From positions 1-64,000 of the forward strand of contig JAFEEL010000009.1 in NCBI GenBank assembly GCA_018241125.1: a stretch of DNA of 64,000 nucleotides, in the 5' to 3' direction. Position 1 is the stretch's first letter. Every line of letters begins with the position of its first letter. Origin of the DNA: Pseudomonadota bacterium. GTDB lineage: Bacteria > Pseudomonadota > Gammaproteobacteria > Xanthomonadales > Xanthomonadaceae. Positions 52,901 through 61,917 of the stretch are shown piece by piece. The translations under genes and the position numbers were made by a program. The notes below the pieces were generated by a model. The model did not search any database. It worked only from the letters and a program-made list of their open reading frames with translations, and had not been told where the DNA came from.

Positions 52901-54971
52901 CTCAGGCCCGGTCGCGCTGGATGCGACCGGCAACGCCACCGTGCAGGTGCCGGTGCCCGACTTCAACGGCACCTTGCGCGTGTCCACCGTGGTGTACGGG
53001 CAGGATCGCTACGGCAAGGCCGACGCGCAGACGCTGGTGCGCGCACCGGTGGTGGCCGAGGTCAGCGCCCCGCGCGCGCTCGCACCCGGCGACAGCAGCA
53101 CGTTGACTCTGGACTTGCAGAACTTCAGCGGTGCTGCGCACGAGTTCACCGTCAGCGCCAAGGCCGACGCGCCACTGATCCTCGACGGCAGTGCGCGCAA
53201 GGTGACGCTCAAGGACGGCGGCAAGGCGACGCTGAGCTTCCCGCTGTCGGCGGGCCCGGGCAACACCGTGGGCAAGTACACCATCACCGCGGTGGCCGAC
53301 GGCCTGAAGGTCGAGCGCCATTACGAGATCGCGGTGCGCCCGGCATGGCCGGCGACCGTGCGCTCGCGCGTGCAGGTATTGCAGACGCTGGCGCCGGTAA
53401 CGCTGGATACTGCCGACGCGGTCGGCATGATGGCCGACTCGGTGCGCGTGCGCCTGACCTTGTCCGCGCTGCCGCCGTTGCCGTTCGCCAGCGCGCTCGC
53501 GCACCTGCTCGAATACCCGTATGGTTGCATCGAACAGACCACCAGCAAGGGCTGGGCGGCGCTGCTGCTCGACGAAGACACCGCCAAGAAACTCGGCATG
53601 ACCGGCCTGACCGCGGCCGAGCGCAAGCGCCGCGTGGAGGGCGCGTTCGGGCGCATCGCTTCGATGCAGATCCCCAACGGCAACTTCTCGTTCTGGGGCG
53701 GCGGCACCGATGCGGTGCCGCAGATGACGCCGTTCGTGGTGGACTTCCTGCTCGACGCGCGCGACGCCGGTTTCGCGGTGCCCGACGGCGTGTTGCAAAA
53801 GGCGCTGGAACGGCTGAGCGAGGACTTGCTCACCGGCGGCGAGAAGTTCTACGGCTACGAACACGCCGACGCGCTGAAGTTTGCCAACAACGCCTACGCC
53901 GGGTTCGTGCTGGCGCGGGTCAACCGCGCCCCGCTGGGCACCTTGCGGGCGATGTACGACAACGACCGCGGCAAGGCGCTCACGCCGTTGCCGCTGGTGC
54001 GCCTTGGCATCGCGTTGAACCTGATGGGCGACCATGCCCGCGGAGGCAAGGCGGTGGCCGACGGTTTCGCGATGAAGTCCAAGCGCCCGTGGTACCTGGG
54101 CGACTACGGCTCGGATCTGGGCGATCTGGCGCGCATGGTCGCGCTGGTGCACCGCTTCCACATGGCCACGCCGGCCTACGATGCCCGCATCTTCGATCTG
54201 GCTCGCGACACCCGTGCGACCATCGACGGCGTGCCCGCCAGTGAACGCTGGTGGTGGCTGAGCACGCAAGACCAGATCGCGCTGGCCGGGCTGGGCAAGG
54301 CGTTGATCGCCGATTCGGATGCCAAGGTGGCCGGTACGCTCGGGGTCGGCGGCAGCGCCGAGGCCATCGCACCGGCGAGCATCCTCAGTCGCGATTTCGA
54401 CGCCACCGCGCTGCGCCAGGGCGTGCGCTTCACGCCGACCGGCAAGCCGCCGTTGTACGCGCTGATCGACGTCGCCGGCGTGCCCGCCACTGCACCGGCG
54501 CCGGACGACAAACGGGTGAGCATCGTGCGCACCTTCTACACCACCGACGGCAAGGAGTGGAAAGGCGGCGCGCTCAAGGAAGGCGATGCGCTGATCGTGG
54601 GCCTGAAGATCGTCTCGCGCGAGAAGATCCCCGATGCGCTGATCACCGACCTGCTGCCCGCGGGTCTGGAAATCAGCAACTTCAACCTCGGCGGCGGCAA
54701 GCAGTGGGCCGACGTGGTGGTCGACGGCATCACCTTGTCCGATCGTTCCTCGGCGGCGACCGTCAACCACGAGGAGTTCCGCGACGATCGCTACGTGGCC
54801 GCGCTCTCGCTCGACCGTGGTGACGCGGCGCACGTGTTCTACCTCGTGCTGGCGGTGACACCGGGTACCTATGCCGTGCCGCCGCCGCTGGTGCAGGACA
54901 TGTACCGCCCGCAGATCCGCGGCATCGGCAAGGCGCTGCCGGCGACGATCAAGGTGGTGGAGCCGAAGTGA
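49962..54971 (+). CDS. bacterial alpha-2-macroglobulin lipoprotein (YfhM-like)
   Basis: 1669 residues from ATG 49962; TATACT at 49929-49934 may be its -10. A lipobox LLLAGC (Cys about 32) places it on the inner-membrane periplasmic face. The body has a string of macroglobulin-type beta domains (for example WFDVFAWSGRDLYRPGETVRLSALMRD), and the thioester motif is intact: C1189 in YPYGCIEQTTSKGW, followed by the helical thioester domain. Such proteins trap attacking proteases in the periplasm and are almost always encoded beside the peptidoglycan synthase pbpC. Here pbpC follows, but a toxin-antitoxin module and a repeat tract sit between them. Confidence 0.93.
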   Translation: MRARYCGVSSSLRIARIGLAALLLSVLLLAGCRKGSNDGVPAVQGSERAAVDARSVPKGFALLSAYPDTSGDELAIALEFTRPLVATQDFDSLVSVTDANGAVVKGSWSLSDDTDDGNKILRFPGVQPALKYNVRIDGKLAAADGHTIGADIVREVYTGPLEPVVGFASQGSVLPARESRGLPVVSVNVPEVDVEFFRVKDKLLPTFYAQYQRGGQKDGYDLDASYNGHTPIAKMADSMYLNRFVLGGKENERVLNYLPIQSIDELAKPGLYFAVMKPAAHFKNGYQTALFFVSDIGLHVRAYKDKVFVHTASLRSGAPIPGVDLQVIDKKGEPVVKATTDASGNALVAYTLDSSQVMIASRGSDTSMLPFNQPALDLSDFDVAGRKQAWFDVFAWSGRDLYRPGETVRLSALMRDYDGKPVKPQPLFLVLKQPDGREFLKTKLDPQALGYYAWNYTIPADAPTGRWQVEFRATPDGKDVVEAMTLRVEEFLPERMKLDLDTAQPVLRPGEPIKLKATAAYLYGAPADGNRFTARLAVSADQHPFANADALPGKTNAAKADAYKGWFFGDPTIALPKEAKDIVDDKFDAQGHYAQDIDLPDEAAKAKAPIAAVLSGSVYETGGRTVSRTIKRTLWPADTLVAVRPLFDDADGASPNGHAGFEVIRVDSAGKRVAGSGLKVSLVRERRDYLWRWNDNAWAFDYTSRYENVASKTVDVSAASSAKVDFPVQWGGYRLQVLDPQTGLTTIYPFNAGWSWDDQNRGLDARPDKVKLALDKTSYKAGDTLKVTLTPPQPGPGVLLVESDHLLYTANVDVKAGSTFQIPVTSDWERHDVYVTALVLRGGAATEKTTPARAVGEAWVPMGRDDRKLAVNLSAPVQMLPERDMAVTIKAPQLAGKQAYATVSAVDVGILNITRFPVPDAAAYFFAQRRLGIDAYDIYGRVIEAFEGGTAKLRFGGDMALGPLPQARRPTAHVQTVDLFSGPVALDATGNATVQVPVPDFNGTLRVSTVVYGQDRYGKADAQTLVRAPVVAEVSAPRALAPGDSSTLTLDLQNFSGAAHEFTVSAKADAPLILDGSARKVTLKDGGKATLSFPLSAGPGNTVGKYTITAVADGLKVERHYEIAVRPAWPATVRSRVQVLQTLAPVTLDTADAVGMMADSVRVRLTLSALPPLPFASALAHLLEYPYGCIEQTTSKGWAALLLDEDTAKKLGMTGLTAAERKRRVEGAFGRIASMQIPNGNFSFWGGGTDAVPQMTPFVVDFLLDARDAGFAVPDGVLQKALERLSEDLLTGGEKFYGYEHADALKFANNAYAGFVLARVNRAPLGTLRAMYDNDRGKALTPLPLVRLGIALNLMGDHARGGKAVADGFAMKSKRPWYLGDYGSDLGDLARMVALVHRFHMATPAYDARIFDLARDTRATIDGVPASERWWWLSTQDQIALAGLGKALIADSDAKVAGTLGVGGSAEAIAPASILSRDFDATALRQGVRFTPTGKPPLYALIDVAGVPATAPAPDDKRVSIVRTFYTTDGKEWKGGALKEGDALIVGLKIVSREKIPDALITDLLPAGLEISNFNLGGGKQWADVVVDGITLSDRSSAATVNHEEFRDDRYVAALSLDRGDAAHVFYLVLAVTPGTYAVPPPLVQDMYRPQIRGIGKALPATIKVVEPK

Positions 54972-54979
54972 AGCCGGTA

Positions 54980-55048
54980 GCAGGGAAGCAGGGAGCAGGG
55001 GAGCAGGGAGCAGGGAGCAGGGAAGCAGGGAAGCAGGGAAGCAGGGGA
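54980..55048. repeat. GCAGGGA-type short tandem repeat tract
   Basis: About nine consecutive units of GCAGGGA with 0-1 extra A or G (7-8 bp each) start 8 bp after the alpha-2-macroglobulin stop codon. The unit length varies, so it is not in a protein frame. It could expand or contract by slippage. No gene overlaps it. Confidence 0.85.
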
Positions 55049-55100
55049 GATTCTCCAGCCAGATCGTGCGGTCGTCGGGGCCATCCCTCGGTGAGTCGAT

Positions 55101-55397
55101 CTACCATTCATCCAGCCGTCGTGGCAGCACGCGCCGCGTGTCGCGCACGGTCAGGATATCGATCCTGTCGCGACCGACGAGGTAAATGATCCGATAGGGC
55201 GCTTCGATCAACTCGCGCAAGTCTCCCTGCAGGAAGCCTTCGACGACGCGACCGGAGTGCGGATGCTCGATGAGCTGTTCGACGCGCCGCGTCAGTCGAT
55301 CCACGACGCGATCGGCGTTCGCCGGTTGGTCGTTGGCAATGTGGCGATGTATCTGACGCAAGCGTGCACGGGCACGATGCGTCCATGCGACTTTCAT
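55101..55397 (-). CDS. RelE/ParE-family toxin
   Basis: 98 residues: KVAWTHRARARLRQIHRHIAND at the start, then VEQLIEHPHSGRVVEGF, LRELIEAPYRIIYLVGRDRIDILTVRDTRR. This is the compact RelE/ParE fold with the conserved basic and aromatic surface (YRIIY, RDTRR). ParE members inhibit gyrase and RelE members cleave mRNA; the length and HPxxGRxV motif point to the ParE side. The start overlaps the antitoxin stop by 4 bp. Confidence 0.88.
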   Translation of the reverse strand: MKVAWTHRARARLRQIHRHIANDQPANADRVVDRLTRRVEQLIEHPHSGRVVEGFLQGDLRELIEAPYRIIYLVGRDRIDILTVRDTRRVLPRRLDEW

Positions 55398-55576
55398 TGC
55401 AGACCAAACTCGGCTCGCAGCCGGGCATTGTCGATCACTCGATCTGCCGCACTGTCGGCCAGGCCCGCACGCAGATCGAGGATGATTTCGATTTGCTCAG
55501 CCAGCTCTTCCCAATCGGCTGCTTCGGGCAGGGTATCGATCAGTTGATGCGCTTTTTGTTTGAATGCCGAACCCAT
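55394..55576 (-). CDS. small antitoxin paired with the RelE/ParE toxin
   Basis: 60 residues from ATG 55576, with GGAGAG 8-13 bp upstream. It begins MGSAFKQKAHQLIDTLPEAADWEEL, continues AEQIEIILDLRAGLADSAA and ends in a short Arg-rich tail. No DNA-binding domain is obvious. Similar short acidic proteins accompany ParE-type toxins and wrap around them. The pairing is inferred from the 4-bp overlap and size. Confidence 0.8.
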   Translation of the reverse strand: MGSAFKQKAHQLIDTLPEAADWEELAEQIEIILDLRAGLADSAADRVIDNARLRAEFGLQ

Positions 55577-55699
55577 GAAGAACTCTCCGGCGAGGCTGGG
55601 AGCCAGTGTACGCCCGCCCAATCGCGATGGCGCAGGCTGCGCATTCACGGCGCGTGTTGCGCGGTCGCTATGATGCCGCATCGTCGAGCGCGTCCATCC

Positions 55700-58207
55700 A
55701 TGCCGCCATCCCCCACTTCGCCGCTTCCTGCCGTAATGCGCCGTTGGCCCCGCCTGCGCCGCTGGCTCAAGCGCATCGGCGGGTCGCTGCTGTTGTTGTC
55801 GATCGTGGCGGTCGTGCTGGATCGGATGTATCCGCTGCCGCTGCCCGATCCGCGCGATGCCAGCGTGCTGGTGGTGGCGCGCGACGGCACGCCGCTGCGG
55901 GCGTTTCCCGATCGGCAAGGCATCTGGCGTTACCCAACCACACCCGAACACGTCTCGCCGCTGTATCTGCAAGCGCTGCTGACCTACGAGGATCGCTGGT
56001 TCTGGCGGCATCCGGGGGTGAACCCGGTGGCGTTGGCGCGTGCCGGCTGGCAGTGGGCGCGTTATGGACACATCGTATCGGGCGGTTCGACGCTCACCAT
56101 GCAGGTGGCGCGCATCATCGACCCATCTGCCGGCGACGATCGTTCCATCGGCGCCAAGCTGCGGCAGATCGCGCGCGCACTGCAATTGGAAGCGCACTTG
56201 AGCAAGCGCCAGATCCTCATCATTTATCTGGATCGCGCGCCATTCGGCGGCACCATCCAGGGCGTGCAGGCCGCCAGTTGGGCTTACTTGGGGAAACCCG
56301 CGAATCAGCTCTCGCACGCCGAGGCCGCGCTGCTGGCGGTGTTGCCGCAGATGCCCAGCCGGCTGCGCCCGGATCGCAATGCGCAGGAGGCGCGTGTGGC
56401 CCGCGACAAGTTGTTGCGGCGGATGGCGCAGTTGCACGTGTGGACGCCGGCGCAGGTGGCCGATGCGCGCATCGAGCCGGTGGTGACGCGGCGCTTGCAC
56501 CAGCCGATGCTGGCGGCATTGCTTGCGCAGCGGCTGAAGGACACCGCGAGCGGGCAGGGCACGGCGTGCGCGTCGGGCGCGGCGAGTATGCCGTCGCCCG
56601 CGCGTGCCGTTTCCACCGCGTCGGCGTACAGCGGCGCGCCGGCCTGCACGCAAGGCGCTGGCCCGCAGCGTATCGTCACCAGCATTGACGCCGGGCTGCA
56701 ACGCACGCTCGAAGCGCGGGTCACATCGTACTTCGCCAACTTGCCGGCGCGCACCTCGGCGGCGCTGCTGGTGGTGGACAACCAGAGCCTGGAAGCGCGC
56801 GCCTACATCGGCTCGGTGGCATTCGGTGACGTGCCGCGCCTCGGGCACGTGGACATGGTGCGCGCGTGGCGCTCGCCCGGATCCACGCTGAAACCTTTCC
56901 TCTACGGGCTGGCGCTGGACGACGGCCTGATCCATTCGGAGAGTTTGCTGGTGGACGCGCCGCAGTCGTTCGGCGACTACCGCCCCGGCAATTTCGACAC
57001 CACCTTCAGCGGCCCGGTCGGCGCCGCCGAGGCGTTGCGGTTGTCGTTGAACGTGCCGGCGGTGGACTTGCTCGATCGTGTCGATCCGGTGCGCTTCTAC
57101 GCGCGGCTGGCCAATGCCGGCGTGGTGCTGAAGATGCCGCGCGGCGCGAAGCCCAACCTGTCGATGATCCTCGGCGGCGACGGCGTGACCTTGGAAGACC
57201 TGGTCGGCGCCTACACGGCTTTCCATCGCGGCGGCATCGCCGGGCGCGTGCGCCTGACCCCCGATGCGCCGCGCGTAGAACGACGCTTGCTGTCGCCGGG
57301 CGCGGCGTGGATCGTCAAGACCATCCTCGACGCCAATCCGCGGCCGGGTACGCGGCTGGATACCTTCGAACCGGGCAACGGCCCGCGCGTGGCGTGGAAG
57401 ACCGGCACCAGCTATGGCTTTCGCGATGCGTGGGCGATTGGCGGCACGCGCCGCTACACGGTCGGCGTGTGGGTTGGGCGGCCCGACGGCACGCCGCTGC
57501 CGGGCCAGTACGGCGCGATCACCGCTCTGCCGCTGTTCTTTCAGGTCATCGACAGCTTGCCGCGCCACGCCGGCGATGCGGTGGCCACGCCGACACCGTC
57601 GGGGGTGGGCAGTGTCGAGATTTGCTGGCCGCTGGGCACCGCGTTCGATCCGGCGCATCCGCAGTTGTGCGCACGCAAGATGAGCGCATGGACGCTCGAC
57701 GGGCAGGTGCCGCCGACCATGGCCGAGCGACGTGCGCGCCTGTGGAGCGCTGGCTTGCAGCCGTTGCGCGTGGATGCGCAGACCGGGCAGCGCCTGAGCG
57801 CCGATTGCGCCAAGCCGCACCCGGTTCGCGACACCGCCATCGCGCGCTGGCCGGCGCTGGCCTCGCCGTGGTTGTCGGCCGCAGAACGCGCACAGTCGGC
57901 GTTGCCGCCGCTGGCAGCCGATTGCCAGCCCGATGGTTTGGGCGGCGCGGTGACGATGCAAATCGAGGGCGTGGCTGACCACGCGAGCGTGGCGCGTGCG
58001 CCCAACAGCCCGCACCCGGTGCGACTGGCGCTGCGTGCGCTGGGCGCGCCGGGGACGGTGATGTGGCTGGTCAACGATCGCCTGGTCGGGCAGACCAGCG
58101 GCCGCGCACCGTTCGTGCACGACTACCCCGAGGTCGGGCCGCAGACCGTCACCGCGATGGCCGAAACTGGCGCGTGGACGCAAGTCCAGTTTCGTGTGCT
58201 GCGCTGA
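55700..58207 (+). CDS. pbpC: penicillin-binding protein 1C, bifunctional peptidoglycan synthase
   Basis: 835 residues from ATG 55700; ATG 55736 is also possible. One membrane helix (GGSLLLLSIVAVVLDRMY) precedes a glycosyltransferase domain with EDRWFWRHPGVNP, GGSTLTMQVAR, KRQILIIYLDRAPFGG and the LSHAEAALLAVLPQMPSRLRPD motif. The transpeptidase domain has the serine in SPGSTLKPF, the SLNVP triad and KTGTSYG. A C-terminal BiPBP-like domain ends the protein. An extra segment with two cysteines (about 285-320, ACASGAASMPS to PACTQGA) separates the two enzymes. Partner of the alpha-2-macroglobulin gene upstream. Confidence 0.95.
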   Translation: MPPSPTSPLPAVMRRWPRLRRWLKRIGGSLLLLSIVAVVLDRMYPLPLPDPRDASVLVVARDGTPLRAFPDRQGIWRYPTTPEHVSPLYLQALLTYEDRWFWRHPGVNPVALARAGWQWARYGHIVSGGSTLTMQVARIIDPSAGDDRSIGAKLRQIARALQLEAHLSKRQILIIYLDRAPFGGTIQGVQAASWAYLGKPANQLSHAEAALLAVLPQMPSRLRPDRNAQEARVARDKLLRRMAQLHVWTPAQVADARIEPVVTRRLHQPMLAALLAQRLKDTASGQGTACASGAASMPSPARAVSTASAYSGAPACTQGAGPQRIVTSIDAGLQRTLEARVTSYFANLPARTSAALLVVDNQSLEARAYIGSVAFGDVPRLGHVDMVRAWRSPGSTLKPFLYGLALDDGLIHSESLLVDAPQSFGDYRPGNFDTTFSGPVGAAEALRLSLNVPAVDLLDRVDPVRFYARLANAGVVLKMPRGAKPNLSMILGGDGVTLEDLVGAYTAFHRGGIAGRVRLTPDAPRVERRLLSPGAAWIVKTILDANPRPGTRLDTFEPGNGPRVAWKTGTSYGFRDAWAIGGTRRYTVGVWVGRPDGTPLPGQYGAITALPLFFQVIDSLPRHAGDAVATPTPSGVGSVEICWPLGTAFDPAHPQLCARKMSAWTLDGQVPPTMAERRARLWSAGLQPLRVDAQTGQRLSADCAKPHPVRDTAIARWPALASPWLSAAERAQSALPPLAADCQPDGLGGAVTMQIEGVADHASVARAPNSPHPVRLALRALGAPGTVMWLVNDRLVGQTSGRAPFVHDYPEVGPQTVTAMAETGAWTQVQFRVLR

Positions 58208-58259
58208 GTTGCGACCGACCGCTACCGCGCGGGCCTCGATGCTGGCTACAATCGGACGC

Positions 58260-59177
58260 ATGCCCGTCCGTGGGGCGTCTGCCGTGCCACCGATCGACGA
58301 TCCATCCAGCAACACCGAACGCCATACCGTGATCGAGGCAACCCGGCCCCTCGGCGGGGCCGCGAAGCCGCGGCTGGTCGTCGTCAGCGGCATGCTGCTG
58401 GGCTTGCAGGTAGAACTGGGCGAGCAGCCGGTCGTGGTCGGTCGGGCAGGCGAATGCGCGATTTCCCTGCAACAGCCCAGCGTGTCGCGGATACATTGCC
58501 GGATCTGGCGCGATGGCGAGCTGTACTGGATCGAAGATTGCGGTTCGACCAACCACACCTACCTCAATGGTGCGCAGGTCGGGCGCGCGCAGCTGCGCGA
58601 CGGCGACCAGATCGGCGTCGGCGGCAACGCCATCAAGTTCTTCCTCGGAACCAGTCTGGAAGCCAGCTATCACTCCGAGCTGATCGATCTGGCGATCTAC
58701 GACAGCCTGACCGGCTTTTTCAATCGCCGGCATTTTTGCGCAGTGCTCGACGAGGAGCTGGGCAAGACCACGCCGGGCGCGCCGCTGAGCCTGCTGATGC
58801 TGGATCTGGATCTGTTCAAGCAGATCAACGATCACTACGGCCATCCGGTCGGGGACCAGGTGCTGGGCATGGTCGCCCGGGTGGTGCGCGAGCGCACACC
58901 GCAAGGCCTGCCGATCGGGCGGCTGGGCGGCGAGGAGTTCGCCATCGCCATGCCCGGGCAGAATGCGAAGGCCGCCACCGCCTTGGCCGAGGCCTTGCGC
59001 GCGGCGGTGGAAGCCTCCCCGGTCGAGGCGGCCGGGCAGGTGTTGCAAGTCACGGTGAGTGTCGGCATCGCGCAGACCGACGCCGATGCCTGCGCCCGCG
59101 GCGTGCTGTTCAAGCGCGCCGACGACCAGCTTTACCGCGCCAAATCCGAAGGCCGCAACCGCGTTTGCGCCGGATAA
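58260..59177 (+). CDS. FHA-GGDEF protein, probable diguanylate cyclase
   Basis: About 305 residues from ATG 58260; ATG 58239 is an alternative, but TACAAT at 58245-58250 looks like a -10, which favours a later start. The forkhead-associated domain (about 40-110) contains VVVGRAGECAISLQQPSVSRIHC and GSTNHTYLNG, the phosphothreonine-binding pattern. The GGDEF domain (about 145-300) has YDSLTGFFNRRHF, DLDLFKQINDHYGHPVGDQVL and the active GGEEF (223-227). The RxxD inhibitory site is not seen. It should make cyclic di-GMP in response to a phosphorylated partner. Confidence 0.92.
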   Translation: MPVRGASAVPPIDDPSSNTERHTVIEATRPLGGAAKPRLVVVSGMLLGLQVELGEQPVVVGRAGECAISLQQPSVSRIHCRIWRDGELYWIEDCGSTNHTYLNGAQVGRAQLRDGDQIGVGGNAIKFFLGTSLEASYHSELIDLAIYDSLTGFFNRRHFCAVLDEELGKTTPGAPLSLLMLDLDLFKQINDHYGHPVGDQVLGMVARVVRERTPQGLPIGRLGGEEFAIAMPGQNAKAATALAEALRAAVEASPVEAAGQVLQVTVSVGIAQTDADACARGVLFKRADDQLYRAKSEGRNRVCAG

Positions 59178-59324
59178 GGCGGTAGGCACCGGGAGTCGTT
59201 GGCGATCCGGCATTTGGCCGGTTTTCATGGTGGCCTGCGTTTACTGCTGTGCGGGTTCGTGTGCCATGAATGGCGAGCCTGCACCACCGCCCCGACAATC
59301 GTTTTTGATCTGGAGAGATCATCC

Positions 59325-59795
59325 ATGCGCAAGACACTGCTCGCCGTGCTGCTGCTGTCCGCCCTCAGTGGCCCCGTGCTCGCCGCTACCGCCGACCCGG
59401 TGGTCGCCCGCCAACTCGACTCGCTCAAGCTCAAGTATGAAGTGGACAAGGACGGCGACTACAAACTCGTGTTCGATCTGGGCGAAGGACGCAGCCAGAT
59501 CGTCTGGGTGCGCTCGAAGACTTACACCTACCGGTCCGACCAGATCCGCGAAATCTGGTCGCCCGGCTATCGCACCAGCGGCGATGCCATTCCCGAAAAA
59601 GTGGCCAACCGCATGCTGGAGAACAGCAACGAGGTCAAACTCGGCGGCTGGGTCAAGCAGGGCAAGATCGGCATGTTCGTGGTCAAGGTGCCCACCAGCG
59701 CCAGTGCCGAGGAGCTGGGCGATGCATTGAAGGCCGCCGCGCACACCGCCGACGAGATCGAGCAGGAGTTCTCCGGGAAGAAGGACGAGTTCTGA
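59325..59795 (+). CDS. small exported protein, YbjN-like fold possible
   Basis: 156 residues from ATG 59325, with GGAGAG upstream. Signal peptide (LLAVLLLSALSGPVLAATA). The mature part LDSLKLKYEVDKDGDYKLVFDLGEGRSQIVW, followed by EIWSPGY, looks like the start of YbjN/type III chaperone-like domains, but the match is weak. No cysteines. Transcribed alone between the GGDEF gene and a convergent peptidase gene. Confidence 0.72.
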   Translation: MRKTLLAVLLLSALSGPVLAATADPVVARQLDSLKLKYEVDKDGDYKLVFDLGEGRSQIVWVRSKTYTYRSDQIREIWSPGYRTSGDAIPEKVANRMLENSNEVKLGGWVKQGKIGMFVVKVPTSASAEELGDALKAAAHTADEIEQEFSGKKDEF

Positions 59796-59939
59796 GCGTG
59801 CACGCCGCATCCAACCCGCGCGCCGTCGGACCAGCCAGAGCCGGGCGGTGCGCGGGGTCGTATGCGGCCGGTCGGTTCGCGATGCGACTTGGGTCGCCGC
59901 TAGCCCGTCGCCTGTCCACGCCGGGCTACCGCCGCGCCG

Positions 59940-61772
59940 CTACTTGATTGGCTCGTCAAACATCAACTCGCCCACGTAACGCGCCGGCGGGGAGCCGAAT
60001 GAAGTCACGGTGTCGTGGTAGCGCTTGAGGTTGAAATCCTTGCCCCACTTGGCCTTGGCCTGCCGCAGCAGGTCGAAGTGCTCTTGTGCGCCGACGAAGT
60101 AGGTCGATAGCTGGGTGGAACTGAGCTGGGCGCGCGTCCACTTGCCGGCGGCCTCGCGCTCTTCCTGGAACGCGGTTTGCGTGAGCAGCTTCATCGCGTC
60201 CTCGCGCGAGATGCCGTCGACATGCACCGACTGGTCGAGGATGGCGTTGACGGTCGCGCGCAGATACCACTTGAGTTGCACGAGGCGATACAGCGGGTCG
60301 CGGTCGAGGAAGCCCTGCTCGGCCATCATGTGCTCGGCGTACACCGCCCAGCCTTCGATGAAACTGCCCGAGCCCAGTACCGCGCGCACGGTCGACGGGA
60401 ACTGGTTGGAATGCCAGATCTGCACGTAGTGGCCCGGCATCGCCTCGTGCACGCCCAGTTCGGCGATCGAGCGGGTGTTGTATTCCTTGAGGAACGAAGT
60501 GGCCTGCGCATCGGTCCAGTCGTCCGGGATCGGCGATACCGCGTAGAAGGTGGCGAGGTTCTTGTCCAGCGGGCCGGGCGAGTCGCAGTAAGCCACCGCG
60601 ACGCCGCGGGCGAACTCGGGCATCAAGATCACCTGCACCGGCGCGTTGGGCAGGGTGATCAGGTCGTGCGCACGCACGAAGTCGGTGGCCTTGGCCAGCT
60701 CGGCCTTGGCCACTTCGACCACGTCGTTGCGGTTGGGGCGATCGGCGGCGGCCATGTCCAGCGCGGCCTGAATCGCCGCCTGCTGCTGCGCCTGCGTCGG
60801 GTTGTCGGGTGTGGCCGGCGCACCGGGCTTGCCCTTGAGCACGTCGCGGGCGATGGCGTACATCTGCTGGCGGATGTTGACCACCTCGGCTTCGGCGCGC
60901 TTGCGGATTTCCTGCCGGCTCAGCGTCGAGTCGAGCGCGAAGTGCAGTTTCTCGTCGAACAGTTCCTTGCCGATGCGGAAGTTGCCCTTGGCGTTGGGAA
61001 CCAGCGTCTTGTTCAACCATTGGGTCTGTTGCGGGATGACCTTGCGCAGGTTGGCGATGGCCGCATCCAGCCGCGCCCGATCGGCGGCGGGGAGGTCCTT
61101 TTCGTTGGGCACGATCATGCTGTCGATGATCTCCAGCGCGCCCGCGCTTTGCTTGGCGGCGGTCTGCGCGTAGATCTCGGGCACGCGCCTGGGGTCGAGG
61201 TTGGCGCGCATCTGCTCGTAGATCGCCGGCAGCTTCTCGATGCGCGCGGTGGCGCTGCGCAGGCGCTCTGGCATCGGCGCGAAATCGCGCGCCATCAGGG
61301 TGAACAGGGCGCTGCCTTCCAGGCCCGTGTACGCGGTCGGATCCCACGCCCAGGCCTGGATCTTGTCGGCGTTGAACACGTCGTAGCGCAACTGGTTGCC
61401 CAGCAGCGCCGCATCGACCTGGTTTTCGCGCGAGAGCTTGCTGCGGTCGATCTTGTTCAACTCATCGAGCATTTGCCGCGAGAAGGCTTCCGACTTGGCG
61501 CGACCGGCGGCACTCAGGTCGTCCAGCTCCGAATCGAAGCGATGGTCGCCGGTCTGGGTGGCGCCCACCGGCGACAGACGCATCGACCCGTCCAGCCAGC
61601 GCTTGGCCAACTCGTTGAACTGCACGTCGGCCGGTGAGGGCGCGCTGGCCGTGGCGGCGGCGCCAGCCGTCATCGCAGGACTGGCAGCCGAGTTGGCGGC
61701 GGGGCCGGCAGCGGCGATGCCGATGGCCAGACAAAACGAAGCCGTACAGGCGGCGAGCCGGGTCATGCGCAT
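59940..61772 (-). CDS. DUF885 family exported protein, peptidase-like
   Basis: 610 residues. Signal peptide and Ala-rich start (CTASFCLAIGIAAAGPAANS). The DUF885 C terminus has the HEAMPGHYVQ motif, then GSGSFIEGWAVYAEHMM, which together resemble the HExxH plus downstream Glu zinc site of M32-like peptidases, with a longer spacing. The mid-region is helical (EYNTRSIAELG precedes the motif). Members are assumed to be periplasmic peptidases; the substrate is not known. Monocistronic, minus strand. Confidence 0.9.
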   Translation of the reverse strand: MRMTRLAACTASFCLAIGIAAAGPAANSAASPAMTAGAAATASAPSPADVQFNELAKRWLDGSMRLSPVGATQTGDHRFDSELDDLSAAGRAKSEAFSRQMLDELNKIDRSKLSRENQVDAALLGNQLRYDVFNADKIQAWAWDPTAYTGLEGSALFTLMARDFAPMPERLRSATARIEKLPAIYEQMRANLDPRRVPEIYAQTAAKQSAGALEIIDSMIVPNEKDLPAADRARLDAAIANLRKVIPQQTQWLNKTLVPNAKGNFRIGKELFDEKLHFALDSTLSRQEIRKRAEAEVVNIRQQMYAIARDVLKGKPGAPATPDNPTQAQQQAAIQAALDMAAADRPNRNDVVEVAKAELAKATDFVRAHDLITLPNAPVQVILMPEFARGVAVAYCDSPGPLDKNLATFYAVSPIPDDWTDAQATSFLKEYNTRSIAELGVHEAMPGHYVQIWHSNQFPSTVRAVLGSGSFIEGWAVYAEHMMAEQGFLDRDPLYRLVQLKWYLRATVNAILDQSVHVDGISREDAMKLLTQTAFQEEREAAGKWTRAQLSSTQLSTYFVGAQEHFDLLRQAKAKWGKDFNLKRYHDTVTSFGSPPARYVGELMFDEPIK

Positions 61773-61917
61773 GGGATCGATCCTTTGCGGGTGGGCGGAA
61801 ACGGCAAGGATAACGCCTATTGCACGCCGGCGCCGATCGCCCGGCGGCCAGCCGCTGCTGCGCTCATCGTGGCCACCGGTGCGCAGCAGGTCGGTGCCGT
61901 GCGCACACCGCGCGATG

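Noticed and set aside
54980..55048. CRISPR-like array
   Set aside because: Units are 7-8 bp and contiguous with no spacers, so this is a simple tandem repeat.
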